Shown: positions 18,261 to 28,648 of the stretch, piece after piece | Layout: every line of letters starts with the position of its first letter | Numbering within the stretch: the stretch's first letter is position 1 | Assembly (NCBI RefSeq): GCF_014640615.1 | Contig: NZ_BMHH01000017.1 | Coordinates: 1-64,000 of the forward strand | Source of the DNA: Paramesorhizobium endophyticum | Lineage (GTDB): Bacteria; Pseudomonadota; Alphaproteobacteria; Rhizobiales; Rhizobiaceae | DNA length: 64,000 nt | Direction: 5' to 3' | Notes under the pieces: generated by a model | Databases searched by the model: none | Seen by the model: only the letters and a program-made list of their open reading frames with translations | Told to the model about the DNA's origin: nothing | Position numbers and translations under genes: made by a program

Positions 18261-20402
18261 ATGGAATTGCGTTTCGGGCTGGGGACCGCGCTGGCCCTTA
18301 TCATGACTCAGGCTGCCGTCGGGCAGGATGCGATCGAACTGAAAACCATCGAGGTGAAGACGGGTTCCGCAACCTCGACCATCGGCACCCCGCCGGAAGC
18401 CTATGCAGGAGGTCAGGTGGCGCGGGGCGGCCGTCTCGGCTTGCTCGGCAACCGGGATTTCATGGACACGCCATTCAACATCACGAGCTACACGGCCCAG
18501 ACGATCGAGGACCGGGACGCGCAGACAGTGGCTGATGTGCTCGCCAATGATCCGTCCATCCGGAGCACCCATGCCTCTGGCGGAATGCTCGACTCCTTCT
18601 ACATCAGAGGCTTTCCGCTGAACGAGGGCAATTTCGGGGAGGTCGCTTTCGATGGCGTCTATGGTGTCGCGCCAACCTACCGCCTCTTTGCCGATTATGC
18701 GGAACGCGTCGAGGTACTGAAAGGGCCGACGGCACTGCTTTATGGCATTTCACCGAACAGCGGCGTCGGCGGCACTGTCAATATCGTGCCGAAGCGCGCC
18801 GCGGATGTGGACCTGACGCGGGTCACCACCAGCTACATGTCGGAGCTTTACGGCGGCACGCATCTGGACCTCAGCCGCCGCTTCGGCGAGAGCCGTCAGT
18901 TCGGCGTGCGGTTCAACGGCAGTTTCCACGGCGGCGACACGCCGATAGACGACCAGACGCGGAAGGTCGCGGTTGGCGCGCTGGGACTCGACTATGAGGG
19001 CGAAGGCCTGAGGGCGACGCTCGATCTCATCGGCCAGCGGGAAGATTGGGACGCGCCGCAGCGCCCGTTCTTTCCCGCCGCCGGCATCCGGATTCCCGAC
19101 GCGCCGGATGGCAGACTCAACATTCAGGAGCCCTGGGAATGGTCGAGGAGCGAGGATATTTCCTGGCTAGGCCGGGCCGAATATGACGTCAACGACAATA
19201 TCACGGTATTTGGCGCTGTCGGCGGCGGAAGCTCGCGCGTCACGCGGCTTTTCGGCACTCCGACCCTTCTCAATTCTGCAGGCGATGTGAGCGTCACGCC
19301 GCAGAATTACATCTTCGACGTGGACAGGACGACGGCGGAAACGGGCGTTCGCGCCAATTTCGAGACGGCAGGCATAGATCATACGGTCACGCTGCAGGCG
19401 AGCGGCCTGCGCCAGAGCCTCGACCGGGGCGTCAACTCCGGAAAGGCCCAACTCACCAATATCTACCATCCTTTCCCACGCCCCGAGCAGGATGTGCCGG
19501 AGCCGGATAGCGCGCCCAAAGTCTCGGAAAATACCTTCTACGGCCTTGCTCTCTCCGACACACTCTCCATGGCGGATGACCGGGTGCTGGTCACGCTCGG
19601 CGGACGGTGGCAGCGCATCGACACGGAGAATTACAATCCGGCTTCCGGCGCTGTCACCACCTCGTCCGACGAAAGCGCGTTTGCGCCCCTCATGGGCGTG
19701 GTGATCAAGCCCTGGGAAAATGTTTCGTTCTACGCAAATTATGTGGAGGGCCTCAGCGTCGGCGATAGCGCACCGGCGAATGCGCTCAATGCCGGAGAGA
19801 CGCTCTCACCCTACCGATCGCGGCAGTACGAAGTTGGCGCCAAGGTTGATTTCGGCCAGATGGCCGTGACCCTTAGCGTGTTCCAGATCGAAAAGCCGTT
19901 CGGGCAGCTTGAAGCACGCGGAAGCGATCTCGTGTTCCTGGAAGGCGGCGAGCAGCGCAATCGTGGCGTCGAACTCAGCATGTTCGGCGAGGTGGCGCCT
20001 GGGGTCCGGATGCTCGGTGGCGTCACATGGCTGCAGGGCGAGCTGACCGAAACGGCGAATGCGGCGGCGCGCGGCAACCGACCCATCGGTGTACCAGCCT
20101 GGCAGGTCAATGCGAGCGCGGAGTGGGACACGCCGTTTGTTTCCGGGCTCACCCTCGCGGGCAATGTCATTCATACCGCGAAGCAATATGCCGATACGGC
20201 GAATGCCATGGAAATCCCCTCCTGGACCCGGCTCGACCTCGGAGCGCGGTACCGTACCGAAATCGACAAGCGTCCCGTCACCTTCCGGGCGCAGATCGAG
20301 AATGTGCTGGATCTGGACTATTGGTCCGGCGTGGCCAGCTTCGGCACTCTCTCGCAAGGCGCACCGCTCACCGTGAAGCTGTCGATGACGGCCGATTTTT
20401 AA
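18261..20402 (+). CDS. TonB-dependent siderophore receptor
   Basis: 713 residues from 18261, chosen for the ribosome site (gaggggat) and the signal peptide MELRFGLGTALALIMTQAAVGQ. The plug domain (about residues 60-170) has TPFNITSYTAQTIEDRDAQTVADVL, here abbreviated as TPFNITSYTAQTIEDRD, then FYIRGFP and VEVLKGPTALLYG, typical of ferrisiderophore receptors (FhuA/FoxA type). The rest is a 22-strand barrel ending in a terminal Phe. It faces the siderophore operon across a short terminator and has its own iron box, so it is most likely the outer-membrane receptor for the siderophore made by that operon. Confidence 0.92.
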   Translation: MELRFGLGTALALIMTQAAVGQDAIELKTIEVKTGSATSTIGTPPEAYAGGQVARGGRLGLLGNRDFMDTPFNITSYTAQTIEDRDAQTVADVLANDPSIRSTHASGGMLDSFYIRGFPLNEGNFGEVAFDGVYGVAPTYRLFADYAERVEVLKGPTALLYGISPNSGVGGTVNIVPKRAADVDLTRVTTSYMSELYGGTHLDLSRRFGESRQFGVRFNGSFHGGDTPIDDQTRKVAVGALGLDYEGEGLRATLDLIGQREDWDAPQRPFFPAAGIRIPDAPDGRLNIQEPWEWSRSEDISWLGRAEYDVNDNITVFGAVGGGSSRVTRLFGTPTLLNSAGDVSVTPQNYIFDVDRTTAETGVRANFETAGIDHTVTLQASGLRQSLDRGVNSGKAQLTNIYHPFPRPEQDVPEPDSAPKVSENTFYGLALSDTLSMADDRVLVTLGGRWQRIDTENYNPASGAVTTSSDESAFAPLMGVVIKPWENVSFYANYVEGLSVGDSAPANALNAGETLSPYRSRQYEVGAKVDFGQMAVTLSVFQIEKPFGQLEARGSDLVFLEGGEQRNRGVELSMFGEVAPGVRMLGGVTWLQGELTETANAAARGNRPIGVPAWQVNASAEWDTPFVSGLTLAGNVIHTAKQYADTANAMEIPSWTRLDLGARYRTEIDKRPVTFRAQIENVLDLDYWSGVASFGTLSQGAPLTVKLSMTADF

Positions 20403-20406
20403 AGGC

Positions 20407-20424
20407 GGAGGGGCAAGCCCCTCC
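20407..20424. terminator. Bidirectional hairpin between convergent siderophore genes
   Basis: ggaggggc-aa-gcccctcc, a perfect 8-bp stem with a 2-base loop, sits in the 29 bases between the receptor stop and the ATPase stop. It can serve both strands, though no long T-run follows it. Confidence 0.6.
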
Positions 20425-20431
20425 CCTTCGA

Positions 20432-21184
20432 TCAGAGTGCATCGTCAACGATAAGATGAAGCTTGCCCTGCGAACAGGGCTCGACGCGAGCCTTGATGCG
20501 AAAGGCCGCGGCAAGGTTATCCGGCGTCAGCACCTCTGCAGCGGCGCCGAAATCCTTCAGTGTCCCATCCGCAAGCAGAGCCACCTTGTCGGCAAATTTC
20601 AGCGCCAGATTGAGATCGTGCAATGTAATGAGCACGAGCATGCCGCTGTCCTGCGCGAGGCTGCGCACGCGGCGCATTGCCTCCAGTTGCCGATGCATGT
20701 CGAGCGCGCTCGTCGGCTCGTCAAGAAGCAGTACCTGCGGCTCGCGCACAAGGCACTGGGCAAGGCCCACGAGCTGGCGCTGACCGCCGCTCAGTTCCGA
20801 AAGAACCTCGTTGGCCAGATTGCCGATATCGAGTGCAGCGAGCGCACGGTCCACCGCCACGAGGTCTTCTGATTGCAAGCGCCAGCCGCTGACCTGCTTG
20901 CGCGCCAGCAGAATGGATTCGAAGACGGTCAGTACCGCGCTCCCCGTCTGGTCCTGCGGCATATAGGCGATGGCCCGTTCCACCTCCGGTACTCCTTCGA
21001 GGCGGCAGTCACCCGGCCCCGGCAACAGACCGGTGATGCGGCGGAACAATGTCGATTTGCCCGCCGCGTTGGGACCGACAATAGCGATGACCTCACCGCC
21101 ACGGCAGGGCGGCAGCGTAACATCACGGAGCACCTCGCGCGATCCGAACCGGGCGCCAAGGCGGTTCGTGCTCAGCACTACCAT
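20432..21184 (-). CDS. Siderophore ABC importer, ATPase (FecE/FhuC type)
   Basis: 250 residues from the ATG at 21184; the longer upstream frame lies inside the permease gene. Walker A is GPNAAGKST (about residues 36-44; the family usually has GPNGAGKST or GPNGSGKST), the signature is LSGGQRQLVGLAQCL, Walker B is QVLLLDEPTSALD, and the switch His is in LITLHDLNLAL. It would energise the inner-membrane permease for import of the ferric complex. It is the last gene of the nine-gene operon, overlapping the permease by seven bases. Confidence 0.9.
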   Translation of the reverse strand: MVVLSTNRLGARFGSREVLRDVTLPPCRGGEVIAIVGPNAAGKSTLFRRITGLLPGPGDCRLEGVPEVERAIAYMPQDQTGSAVLTVFESILLARKQVSGWRLQSEDLVAVDRALAALDIGNLANEVLSELSGGQRQLVGLAQCLVREPQVLLLDEPTSALDMHRQLEAMRRVRSLAQDSGMLVLITLHDLNLALKFADKVALLADGTLKDFGAAAEVLTPDNLAAAFRIKARVEPCSQGKLHLIVDDAL

Positions 21185-22245
21185 ATTTCTCTCCCGCTCT
21201 TCAGGATCAGATAAAGGAAAACCGGCAACCCGATTGCCGCGGTGACGATGCCGATCGGCAGGACGGCGCCGGGAATGGCGACCTTCGCCAGAACGGAACT
21301 CAGCGATACGATCAGCGCGCCGGTTAGCGCACTTGCGGGCAACAGGAAGCGCTGATCCTCCCCAACCATCATGCGGGCGATATGCGGTCCTACCAGGCCG
21401 ACGAACCCGACAGTGCCGACGAAGGCGACGGGAATAGCCGACAGGAGAGAAACGAGAATGAGCGTCTCCAGCCTTAACCGGCGGACCGGAACGCCAAAGC
21501 TCGCCGCGCGTGCCTCGCCAAGACGCAGCGCCGTGAGCTGCCACCGGCGGCGCAGGAAGATCGGCATCGTGACTGCCACCACCAGCGCCGTAAGGGCGAG
21601 TTTCGGCCAGGTCGTCTTGGTCAAGCTTCCCATAGTCCAGAAGACGATCGCCGCCACCGCCTGCTGATCGGCGAAATACTGGATGATGGCGAGCGCGGTA
21701 TTGAAGCTGAACACCAGCGCGATACCGAGGAGCACGATGGTCTGGATCGAAGCGCCGCGCTTGAGGCTTGCCAGATGAATGATCAAGGCCGTCGCCATCG
21801 CGACAACAAAAGCGTTGACGGCGACGATGTAGTCACCCGCCAAGGGAAAGAGCGCCACACCGAAAGCCAGCGCCAGCGCGGCTCCGAAACTCGCGCCGGC
21901 TGATATTCCCAGCGTGAACGGGCTCGCCAGCGGATTGTTCAATATGGTTTGCATCTGCGCGCCGCCGATCGCCAGCGCCATTCCGACGACGATTGCCATC
22001 AGCGCCGAAGGCATCCGGATCGACCAGACGATGACGCGCATCTGCGCATTTACCTCGGACGGCATGAAAAGGGTGCGGACCACGTCCGCGATGGGATAAT
22101 TGGCCGGCCCGGTGGCGATGTCGCCGATAAAGGCCGCGCAGAGCCCGGCGGTCAATGCGAGGAGAACGATCTGGCGCCTTGCGGTCAAGGCGATATAAGC
22201 GCCGCGCGCGGAACCGGCCGCGGCTTCATGGTAGGTATTTGTCAT
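21178..22245 (-). CDS. Siderophore ABC importer, permease (FecCD family)
   Basis: 355 residues from the ATG at 22245, which overlaps the upstream stop (ATGA). FecCD-type features: about ten membrane segments, GGAQMQTILNNPLASPFTLGIS, GSLTKTTWPKL and, near the end, VGLVGPHIARMMVG, the loop that contacts the ATPase. It is a single permease, so the transporter is probably a homodimer as in BtuC. It moves the ferric siderophore from the periplasmic binding protein into the cytoplasm. Confidence 0.92.
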   Translation of the reverse strand: MTNTYHEAAAGSARGAYIALTARRQIVLLALTAGLCAAFIGDIATGPANYPIADVVRTLFMPSEVNAQMRVIVWSIRMPSALMAIVVGMALAIGGAQMQTILNNPLASPFTLGISAGASFGAALALAFGVALFPLAGDYIVAVNAFVVAMATALIIHLASLKRGASIQTIVLLGIALVFSFNTALAIIQYFADQQAVAAIVFWTMGSLTKTTWPKLALTALVVAVTMPIFLRRRWQLTALRLGEARAASFGVPVRRLRLETLILVSLLSAIPVAFVGTVGFVGLVGPHIARMMVGEDQRFLLPASALTGALIVSLSSVLAKVAIPGAVLPIGIVTAAIGLPVFLYLILKSGREIW

Positions 22246-23393
22246 GATGGCCTGTCGGATAGGCTGACTGCATAGCCCGGCTGGAAGGGTATCGGCAGGA
22301 AGCGGCGATGATATTCGGCGAATGTCGCGTCCGGATCCAGATCGGCGAACAGGTCGGGATGAAGCCATTTCGCCAGTTGCTGGACGGCAACGAACCCATA
22401 GGGACTGTTGTAGAACTGATGCCAGATCGCGTGGAATCTCCGCGTCTTCTGGGCCGCGATGCCGGTATAGGCGCTGCGCGTGGTATACCATTCGAGCTTC
22501 TTGCGTGCCACGTCCAGATCAGCCCCAGGACCAAGCGGAATCCAGTGGCCGCCTGGCGCGTAGGCTTCCCAGTTGGCGCTGGTCACAACCACGTGCTCAG
22601 GATTTGAGGCGATCACCTGCTCGGGGTTGAGCTGTCCGAACGTGGTGGGAATAATGTCGCTTCCGATATTGTGCCCCCCGGCGAGTTCGACATATTTTCC
22701 GAAATTCTCCGGGCCGAAAGAAAGGCAACAATCGTCAGTGTACCCGCCGATCCGTTCGATGAACACACGCGGGCGCTGCGGTTTCGCACGGGCGAGCACG
22801 TCGGTGACTTGGGCCATGGCCTGCCGGCGGAATGCAATAATCTGTTCCGCGCGTGCCTCCCGTCCCATGATCTGTCCCAAAAGGCGGATGGTCGGCTCGG
22901 TGTTTTGCAGGGGATGATGCCGGAAGTCGATATAAAGGACGGGAATGCCAAGCGCCGCGAGCTTCTCTATATATTTGGCATCTTCATTGGCGCGCATCGC
23001 CTCGAGATTGAGAAGCACGACGTCCGGCTGGTGCACGATGGTCGATTCGATGTCGATCAGTCCATTCTCCTCCCCTCGGAAGGCGGGCAGTTCCGCGAGC
23101 TTCGGAAAGGCCTGGAGATATTGCGCATAAGTCGCCGGGTCGGCTTCGATCAAGTCATTGCGCCAGGCGACGACGCGGGCCAATGGGTTTTCCCTGTCCA
23201 ACGACCCTATCAGATAGAGCTGCCGCCCCTCCCCCAGCATCATACGCCTCACAGGCGCGTTCACCTGCACCTTGCGCCCTGCGATATCCGTGACGGTGAT
23301 TGGCGCCTGCTGGTCAGCGGCATGCGCCATTATCGGGACAAGCGTCGCGAGGATTACGACCACGGCACGCAACACCGAAGATTTCCCCCTCAC
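22242..23393 (-). CDS. Siderophore ABC importer, periplasmic binding protein
   Basis: 383 residues with an N-terminal signal ([21 protein letters not shown], 20-odd residues) and the FecB/FepB fold: [19 protein letters not shown] at the mature start, then [17 protein letters not shown] and the long helix linking the two lobes. It is longer than the usual 300-350, with an extended C-terminal third ([21 protein letters not shown]). Likely binds the ferric form of the siderophore made by this operon. Its start overlaps the MFS stop by four bases. Confidence 0.88.
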   Translation of the reverse strand: MRGKSSVLRAVVVILATLVPIMAHAADQQAPITVTDIAGRKVQVNAPVRRMMLGEGRQLYLIGSLDRENPLARVVAWRNDLIEADPATYAQYLQAFPKLAELPAFRGEENGLIDIESTIVHQPDVVLLNLEAMRANEDAKYIEKLAALGIPVLYIDFRHHPLQNTEPTIRLLGQIMGREARAEQIIAFRRQAMAQVTDVLARAKPQRPRVFIERIGGYTDDCCLSFGPENFGKYVELAGGHNIGSDIIPTTFGQLNPEQVIASNPEHVVVTSANWEAYAPGGHWIPLGPGADLDVARKKLEWYTTRSAYTGIAAQKTRRFHAIWHQFYNSPYGFVAVQQLAKWLHPDLFADLDPDATFAEYHRRFLPIPFQPGYAVSLSDRPS

Positions 23394-24619
23394 AATATTA
23401 CCTCCTTACCGACAGGCTGGCGCGCCCTCAGCCAAAGGCCGAGCGCTACCAGGAACGAGACCCCATAGAAGCCTGCAACGAGCGGGAATGCCACCCAGAG
23501 GCCAAAGTACTGGGTTGCTATCACACCGGCAACGATCCCGGCAACAGAAGCGCCTTGCTGGCAGGTCTGCGCCAGACCCAGCATGGAGCCTTGCCGCTCG
23601 TTCCGCGTTGCGGCCGAGATGAGCGAGAGGAGCACAGGCGTCGTTCCTCCCAGAAGCAGGCCCCAGGTAAAATAAAGCGTCATGAACAGGCCAATGCTTC
23701 TCGTAAAGCCGGCAAGCGCAGTGGCAACGAGACATGCAGCCGAGATCAGGACGCTCCATCCCAGCACGTAAGGCAAGGCGCGTCCCCTGAAGAGCCTGGC
23801 CCATACGGGCGCGCCGACAACGAAGCCGAAGGCCAGCAATCCATAACTCAACCCGGCAATCGAGTGATCTGCCCTGAACACATCTGTCATATAAAGCGAG
23901 AAAGGAACCTGCAGCACCATCCGGCTTGCCAGCAGCATTCCCATGAGCGCGAGAAGCCCTGAAACAGATGTGTCCACTTTTGCTGCGTCCGGCGATACAG
24001 TTTCCGGCGACGGCTGTATCGCCTTTGCTCCGGCGGGAGGCGTCGGCAAGACGGCCCAGGCGACAGCGGCGCAAAGCGCGCAGACCGCGCCGGCGGTGAG
24101 GTTGACCGCAGCGAAGGGCATGGCATCGAGGATGAGCCCGCCGAGGAATGCGCCCCCCAGCGAGCCGACATTGGTGGCCACCTGCAACCAGGCGAAAAGG
24201 CTGGCCCGATCCCGTCCACCGGTGACCTGCACGCCGTAAGCCTGTGCCGGGGCGATATAGCCGGCGCAGGCTCCCTGCAGGAAACGCAGCGCCTGAATCG
24301 TCCAGACATCCTGTGCAAAGGCGACCAGCAATTGTGTCACCGCCAGCCCCGCCAGCGCCCGAACCATCATAAGCCGGTTGCCGTAGCGGTCCCCCATGCG
24401 CCCCCAGAACGCACTGGTTACCGAGATGCCGAGCAAGGGGCAGACATAGACACCTATCCCTGCCAGGCTGAAGGCACTTTCCGACGAGCTAAGCGCCTTG
24501 ATCTGGATGGGCCAGAACGGACCGCTCATTTCCATGGCGCCCATCGAAACGAACTGCAGACCGAAAAGCAGGGCAAAGACGGGGCCAAAGCCGCGCAGGG
24601 TAGCGGCTGTCCCGGTCAT
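23390..24619 (-). CDS. MFS transporter, probable siderophore exporter (SbnD role)
   Basis: 409 residues with twelve predicted membrane segments. The MFS motif A appears as [15 protein letters not shown] in the loop after segment 2. In NIS siderophore loci such as sbn an MFS protein (SbnD) exports the product. Here it sits between the synthetase and import genes with four-base overlaps at both ends, so export of the newly made siderophore is the simplest reading. Substrate is inferred from context only. Confidence 0.85.
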   Translation of the reverse strand: MTGTAATLRGFGPVFALLFGLQFVSMGAMEMSGPFWPIQIKALSSSESAFSLAGIGVYVCPLLGISVTSAFWGRMGDRYGNRLMMVRALAGLAVTQLLVAFAQDVWTIQALRFLQGACAGYIAPAQAYGVQVTGGRDRASLFAWLQVATNVGSLGGAFLGGLILDAMPFAAVNLTAGAVCALCAAVAWAVLPTPPAGAKAIQPSPETVSPDAAKVDTSVSGLLALMGMLLASRMVLQVPFSLYMTDVFRADHSIAGLSYGLLAFGFVVGAPVWARLFRGRALPYVLGWSVLISAACLVATALAGFTRSIGLFMTLYFTWGLLLGGTTPVLLSLISAATRNERQGSMLGLAQTCQQGASVAGIVAGVIATQYFGLWVAFPLVAGFYGVSFLVALGLWLRARQPVGKEVIL

Positions 24620-26502
24620 TGCGCGCTTGCCAGAGGGTTGGGCAAATGGTGTTCGACCCGGTAGTCGCGATAGCGCTCCAGATGCATGCGCAGTACGGAG
24701 CGCGTGGGCCAGGGGCGCTCGAGAAAGGCTTCCCGCTCTCCCGTCCAGAATGCATCGGATCGCATGCGCGGTCGCAGTGCGTCGAAGGCTCGTTCGGTTT
24801 CTTCACGCAACACGCGCCACAAAATATTGTCCATCAATGCATATTGCTCGCTGAGGCAAAGGGCGATCTCGTGCAGATGACAGACGAAGCAGGCATCAAT
24901 CACGAAAGATCGTACCAAACTGATATCGCCGTCGAATGTCGTTGGCAAAATCCCTTTGCGGCTGAACGGCTTCAGATCATATCCGCGCTCCCTGAAAAGC
25001 GGAGCGAAACTGCGGCCGTCGCCGAAATCGCGGATGAGCAGTTTCCGCGGACGGCCTTTATCATCAAAAAGAATGGTGCTGTTCTGCTGATGCGCCTCGA
25101 ACGCAATTCCATAGAGCAGATACATGGCCAGCGCTGGCTGGACCACGGTACGCGCATAGGCACGGAAGAAGGTGGTGACGTCCGCCTCGGCTTCGCTGCC
25201 CTTTCTGGCGATGAGTTCGCAAATGAGCGGGCGGCCATCGAACGGGCTTGCCGTCAGAAGTGCCGCCACCGTTACAGGCAGAAGACCATCCTGGCGCGCA
25301 AGAGGGTCGGCGTTACGGTAGACGACTGAAAGGAACCGTCCTGGATGCTCATCGCCGGTCTCCGGATGGTGAAGAATTGCACCCAACTCCTCGATGAATA
25401 TTTCCAGCCCATCCTTGAGATCATCCTCTCCTAACAGAATGCTGGAAATCAGCGTGCTGAGACGCGGACCCATATGGATCGATTTCGCCTGCAAGGTCCG
25501 TTGCTCGCTCGTCAGCCAGATCGCGACCGGCAGTTTGATAAAGGGTCTGGCGTCCTGCGTTTCCTGTAGCATCGTTCGGAAGGACATGGATGGCAGCGTC
25601 TCGATTTCAGGCCCAGCCGGGTCAAAAATATCCGCTTCGATCTCGGGCGCGAATTCCCGGCGCACGAAGTTCTCCAGATGCCATGCATGTACGGGCAATG
25701 GAAGCCAGCTCTCGGGTGATTTGCCGCGCCGTGTGAGATCCTCAGCCCAGCTTTGCCACAAATCGGGAAATTTCTGCGAGAACCATTCCGAATAATCGCC
25801 GACATGCGGCATCTTCTCGACGTAAGCCCAATCTCGACGCAAGGCGGCGATGCGCAGACGCACCCGCGCCCCGAATTCCGGCGAGAGGGTAACGACGTCT
25901 TCCTGCGCCAGGCCCGGCTTTGCCTTCCATGTGGGGTAGAAGGGATGGCCCTCGAGCGCGCCCCACTGATCGAGCGTCATGGCGGCCAGATGCGGCGGCA
26001 AGCTTTGTTCGAGATAGCCGAGGAAACCGGGTGCGCCGGCTTCGGCGATTTTTCGGCGAAGGTCAGCGCTCCAGCTGTGCCTGTGGCGGCGCGCGAGGAT
26101 GTCGTTCTCAACGCTGTTTTCCACGTCGCTCATCAAATGCTGCAGGCCATCAGGCGCTGGCGAAATGGCAAGGCAGGGTGCGATCTCCTGCATGAAGTGC
26201 GCAGGATCGTCGATTCTCTGCCGCGCGCCGTCACTATCCTGCACTTCGATCTGGCCGCGGTTACGCAAGGTTCCGGCGGGTGCCGGGCAAAGGTCGCTGA
26301 AATGCAGGACGCGGCGCGTCGGCCAGAGCGGCAACCAGGCCTGACGCCTATCATGGGCCCATAGCAGCGCGTCGGGGTTCAGAAGCCGCTCTGCGAAAAG
26401 GCAGCGGATGAGCCGGTTGATAGCGTTGCGCCGCGCATCAGCCAGAAACCTCGCATCGTCCTCTTGGCCATGATCTATCGGGGAAATCACCCTCTCGTCC
26501 AT
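24616..26502 (-). CDS. NIS siderophore synthetase (IucA/IucC family)
   Basis: 628 residues from the ATG at 26502, which shares a base with the preceding TAA and has a GGAGG ribosome site. Family features: [14 protein letters not shown] (about 184-197), the nucleotide/carboxylate-binding motif, SMSFRTML, then [18 protein letters not shown] and [11 protein letters not shown] in the C-terminal FhuF-like half. These enzymes use ATP to join a carboxylic acid such as citrate, malate or 2-oxoglutarate to an amine. It is the only such enzyme in the locus, whereas staphyloferrin B needs three, so the product should contain only one or two such amide bonds. Confidence 0.92.
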   Translation of the reverse strand: MDERVISPIDHGQEDDARFLADARRNAINRLIRCLFAERLLNPDALLWAHDRRQAWLPLWPTRRVLHFSDLCPAPAGTLRNRGQIEVQDSDGARQRIDDPAHFMQEIAPCLAISPAPDGLQHLMSDVENSVENDILARRHRHSWSADLRRKIAEAGAPGFLGYLEQSLPPHLAAMTLDQWGALEGHPFYPTWKAKPGLAQEDVVTLSPEFGARVRLRIAALRRDWAYVEKMPHVGDYSEWFSQKFPDLWQSWAEDLTRRGKSPESWLPLPVHAWHLENFVRREFAPEIEADIFDPAGPEIETLPSMSFRTMLQETQDARPFIKLPVAIWLTSEQRTLQAKSIHMGPRLSTLISSILLGEDDLKDGLEIFIEELGAILHHPETGDEHPGRFLSVVYRNADPLARQDGLLPVTVAALLTASPFDGRPLICELIARKGSEAEADVTTFFRAYARTVVQPALAMYLLYGIAFEAHQQNSTILFDDKGRPRKLLIRDFGDGRSFAPLFRERGYDLKPFSRKGILPTTFDGDISLVRSFVIDACFVCHLHEIALCLSEQYALMDNILWRVLREETERAFDALRPRMRSDAFWTGEREAFLERPWPTRSVLRMHLERYRDYRVEHHLPNPLASAQ

Positions 26503-27641
26503 TATGCCGCCTCCGGCCAGTTTGAAGGAATATAGTCCGGCGCGCCATTGGCAAGACCACCATGATAGCTGCACGCCCATCGATAAGTGCTGGCAATCGC
26601 CGGAACCGGCACGTCCAGACGCTGCGCCATCGTGACCAGCAGCGCCTGCCCGAAGGCGATATCCTCATGGAAGGCACGGCTGTCGCGATCGATCACGAGC
26701 CCTGGCCCTTGTGGATTGGGAATGAGTGGCGCGCGAATATCAGCGTAGGCGCGGTTGGTGCGCAAAAGCGTATACATGGTTCGAGCATCGCCGATCTGGT
26801 CGCCATAGGCTTCGACAAGCTCCTGCCGGAGCGGCTTGACAGAACTCAGGTCAACGCCGAGCCGCGCCTCGCTCGCCCGCCGGATTGCCTGGCTTTCCGC
26901 ATCGCAGGCTTCCAGCAGTTCAGCCCCCGCCAGTGGACAGTCGCTCCACCAGCAAAGTGGCTGGTCGAAGGGTTTTTTCTCGAAAGGGGCGCCGGGCCCG
27001 GCCAGCGCATAAAGCACGGCGGGGTGCATCAGCGCATTGCCCGGGGTCAGTGTGATTTCCAGATAATCCTGCAGCAGCGTGACGGAGGCGTCGTAAAGCC
27101 GGTTCAGCATTCCCAAGAGCGCAGCGCCGTTTGCCGCGTTCTCCCTGCGATGCAGCGCCACGAAAAGCTCGGCCTTCGCGCCGCCCATCCGCACACGTTC
27201 ACCGGCAACAAGGTCGAAAGCGATGTGCGGCACGTCCTTCATGCCCCAGATCACCACATTGTCGCGACCCCGCAAAACCTTCGCTGCCAGCCAGTCAAAG
27301 CCGCAAAAGCCCGGAATCGCCCCGACATAAACGCTCCTGTCCTGCGGTAAATGCGGCGCTATGCGGGAAAGCAGTGCAGCCCGCGCATGGGCCGGCTGCG
27401 TGACGAGGACCAGATCGGAATTCTCAAGCGCTTTCCTGGGGTCGGTTCCCACATGATCGGGCCGGGCACTCAAGATTCCACCGTCGCGGATTATCGCTTG
27501 CCAATGGCCGTCGCCATCGGCCCAGCGTCCGGCAACGGCATCGTCACCGGTCAGGACGGAAACTGCGACGTCCGGTTTCTGTTTGAAGAGAACCGCATTC
27601 AGATGGCCGGTGCGGCCGGCACCACAGATCGTCACCTTCAT
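26502..27641 (-). CDS. Opine dehydrogenase (NAD/NADP octopine/nopaline family)
   Basis: 379 residues from the ATG at 27641, which overlaps the upstream stop. The N-terminal Rossmann fold has GAGRTGHLNA at residues about 6-15. The C-terminal octopine dehydrogenase domain has LTPGNALMHPAVLYALAG, with the catalytic His in the NxxxHP motif. Family enzymes reductively couple an amine with a keto acid (pyruvate or 2-oxoglutarate). In sbn loci this position is held by SbnB, a different family (ornithine cyclodeaminase type). Here it could join pyruvate to an aminoethyl amine, giving an N-carboxyethyl group, or instead split an opine intermediate as SbnB does. Confidence 0.88.
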   Translation of the reverse strand: MKVTICGAGRTGHLNAVLFKQKPDVAVSVLTGDDAVAGRWADGDGHWQAIIRDGGILSARPDHVGTDPRKALENSDLVLVTQPAHARAALLSRIAPHLPQDRSVYVGAIPGFCGFDWLAAKVLRGRDNVVIWGMKDVPHIAFDLVAGERVRMGGAKAELFVALHRRENAANGAALLGMLNRLYDASVTLLQDYLEITLTPGNALMHPAVLYALAGPGAPFEKKPFDQPLCWWSDCPLAGAELLEACDAESQAIRRASEARLGVDLSSVKPLRQELVEAYGDQIGDARTMYTLLRTNRAYADIRAPLIPNPQGPGLVIDRDSRAFHEDIAFGQALLVTMAQRLDVPVPAIASTYRWACSYHGGLANGAPDYIPSNWPEAA

Positions 27642-28645
27642 GCGGCTTGCGCCTTTTCGATCAGCCAATCATCCAGTTGGGCGGCGATTGCCGGGTCGAG
27701 CAACTTGCGTTTTTCCATCCACTCGTCGTCGAATATGGTGCTAAGATATTTCTCGCCCCCATCCGCGACTGTGGTCACGACCGTGCCGTGGAGCTTGCCC
27801 GAGGCAATGAATTCCAGCGCCTTGTAGATCGCACCGCCGGTCGAGCCGCCGACAAGCAGGCCCTTGCGCCGGGCAATGTAACGCGCCGTCTCGAAGGCCT
27901 GCGTGTCCGTCACCTGGACGCCTTCATCGATACAACCATAGTCGAGCACCTTGCCGACCTCGTCACCCGCCGGCGTGCCGGTTCCCGATTGGTAGTATGG
28001 ATGGCCTGGCTTGCCGAAAACGATCGATCCGGCGGGTTCCACCGCGATCGTCCGAATCGCCGGATTGTGGCGCTTGAGGCGCTGGGAAATACCAGTCATC
28101 GACCCGCCGGTGCCCACACAGCCCACGAATGCATCGATTCCGGCAGGGATCTGCGTGAGCAATTCCTCGACGTAACCGGCATAACCTTCGGGATTGGCCG
28201 GATTGTCGGACTGGTTCATGAAGAGCGCTCCGGGAAGCTGCGCGCCGAGTTGCGCCGCCAGGCGTTGCCGTTCCACCACTGCCACTTCGTCTTCCCGGAA
28301 ATCGCCTTCCACATAGCGAATTTCGGCGCCAAGCGCACGCATCATGCGGACCTTGTCCGGCGCCGCGTGATGATCCACCACGGCGATGAAACGCAAGCCG
28401 AATTCCAGCGCCGCCAACGCCAGTCCGGTGCCGGTATTGCCGGAGGAGGATTCGACAATCGTCCCGCCGGGACCGAGCCGTCCGTCGCGAAGCGCCGCAA
28501 TGACCATGCTGCGCGCCATGCGATCCTTCATCGAACCGCCGGGATTGTTCTTCTCTATCTTCAGCACCAGCGTGCTGTTCCGGTTCGAAACGGGGATCGA
28601 CATAACGGGCGTCTGGCCGATCAATTGCGTAATCGTCGTATGCAT
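27638..28645 (-). CDS. SbnA-like PLP enzyme (cysteine synthase fold)
   Basis: 335 residues. PLP lysine K40 is in NNPGGSMKDRMA, the substrate loop is SSSGNTG and the phosphate-binding loop is GCVGTGGSMTG. It resembles SbnA more than CysK by context: SbnA condenses O-phosphoserine with an amino acid (glutamate) by beta-replacement. With a SerK/SbnI-like gene in the same operon the donor is likely O-phosphoserine. The acceptor cannot be read from sequence; lysine would fit a rhizobactin-type product. No cysteine pathway genes are near, arguing against housekeeping cysteine synthesis. Confidence 0.85.
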   Translation of the reverse strand: MHTTITQLIGQTPVMSIPVSNRNSTLVLKIEKNNPGGSMKDRMARSMVIAALRDGRLGPGGTIVESSSGNTGTGLALAALEFGLRFIAVVDHHAAPDKVRMMRALGAEIRYVEGDFREDEVAVVERQRLAAQLGAQLPGALFMNQSDNPANPEGYAGYVEELLTQIPAGIDAFVGCVGTGGSMTGISQRLKRHNPAIRTIAVEPAGSIVFGKPGHPYYQSGTGTPAGDEVGKVLDYGCIDEGVQVTDTQAFETARYIARRKGLLVGGSTGGAIYKALEFIASGKLHGTVVTTVADGGEKYLSTIFDDEWMEKRKLLDPAIAAQLDDWLIEKAQAA

Positions 28646-28648
28646 CGT

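Noticed and set aside
27638-28645. Housekeeping cysteine synthase
   Set aside because: It is locked by overlaps into the siderophore operon and no sulphur-assimilation genes are near.
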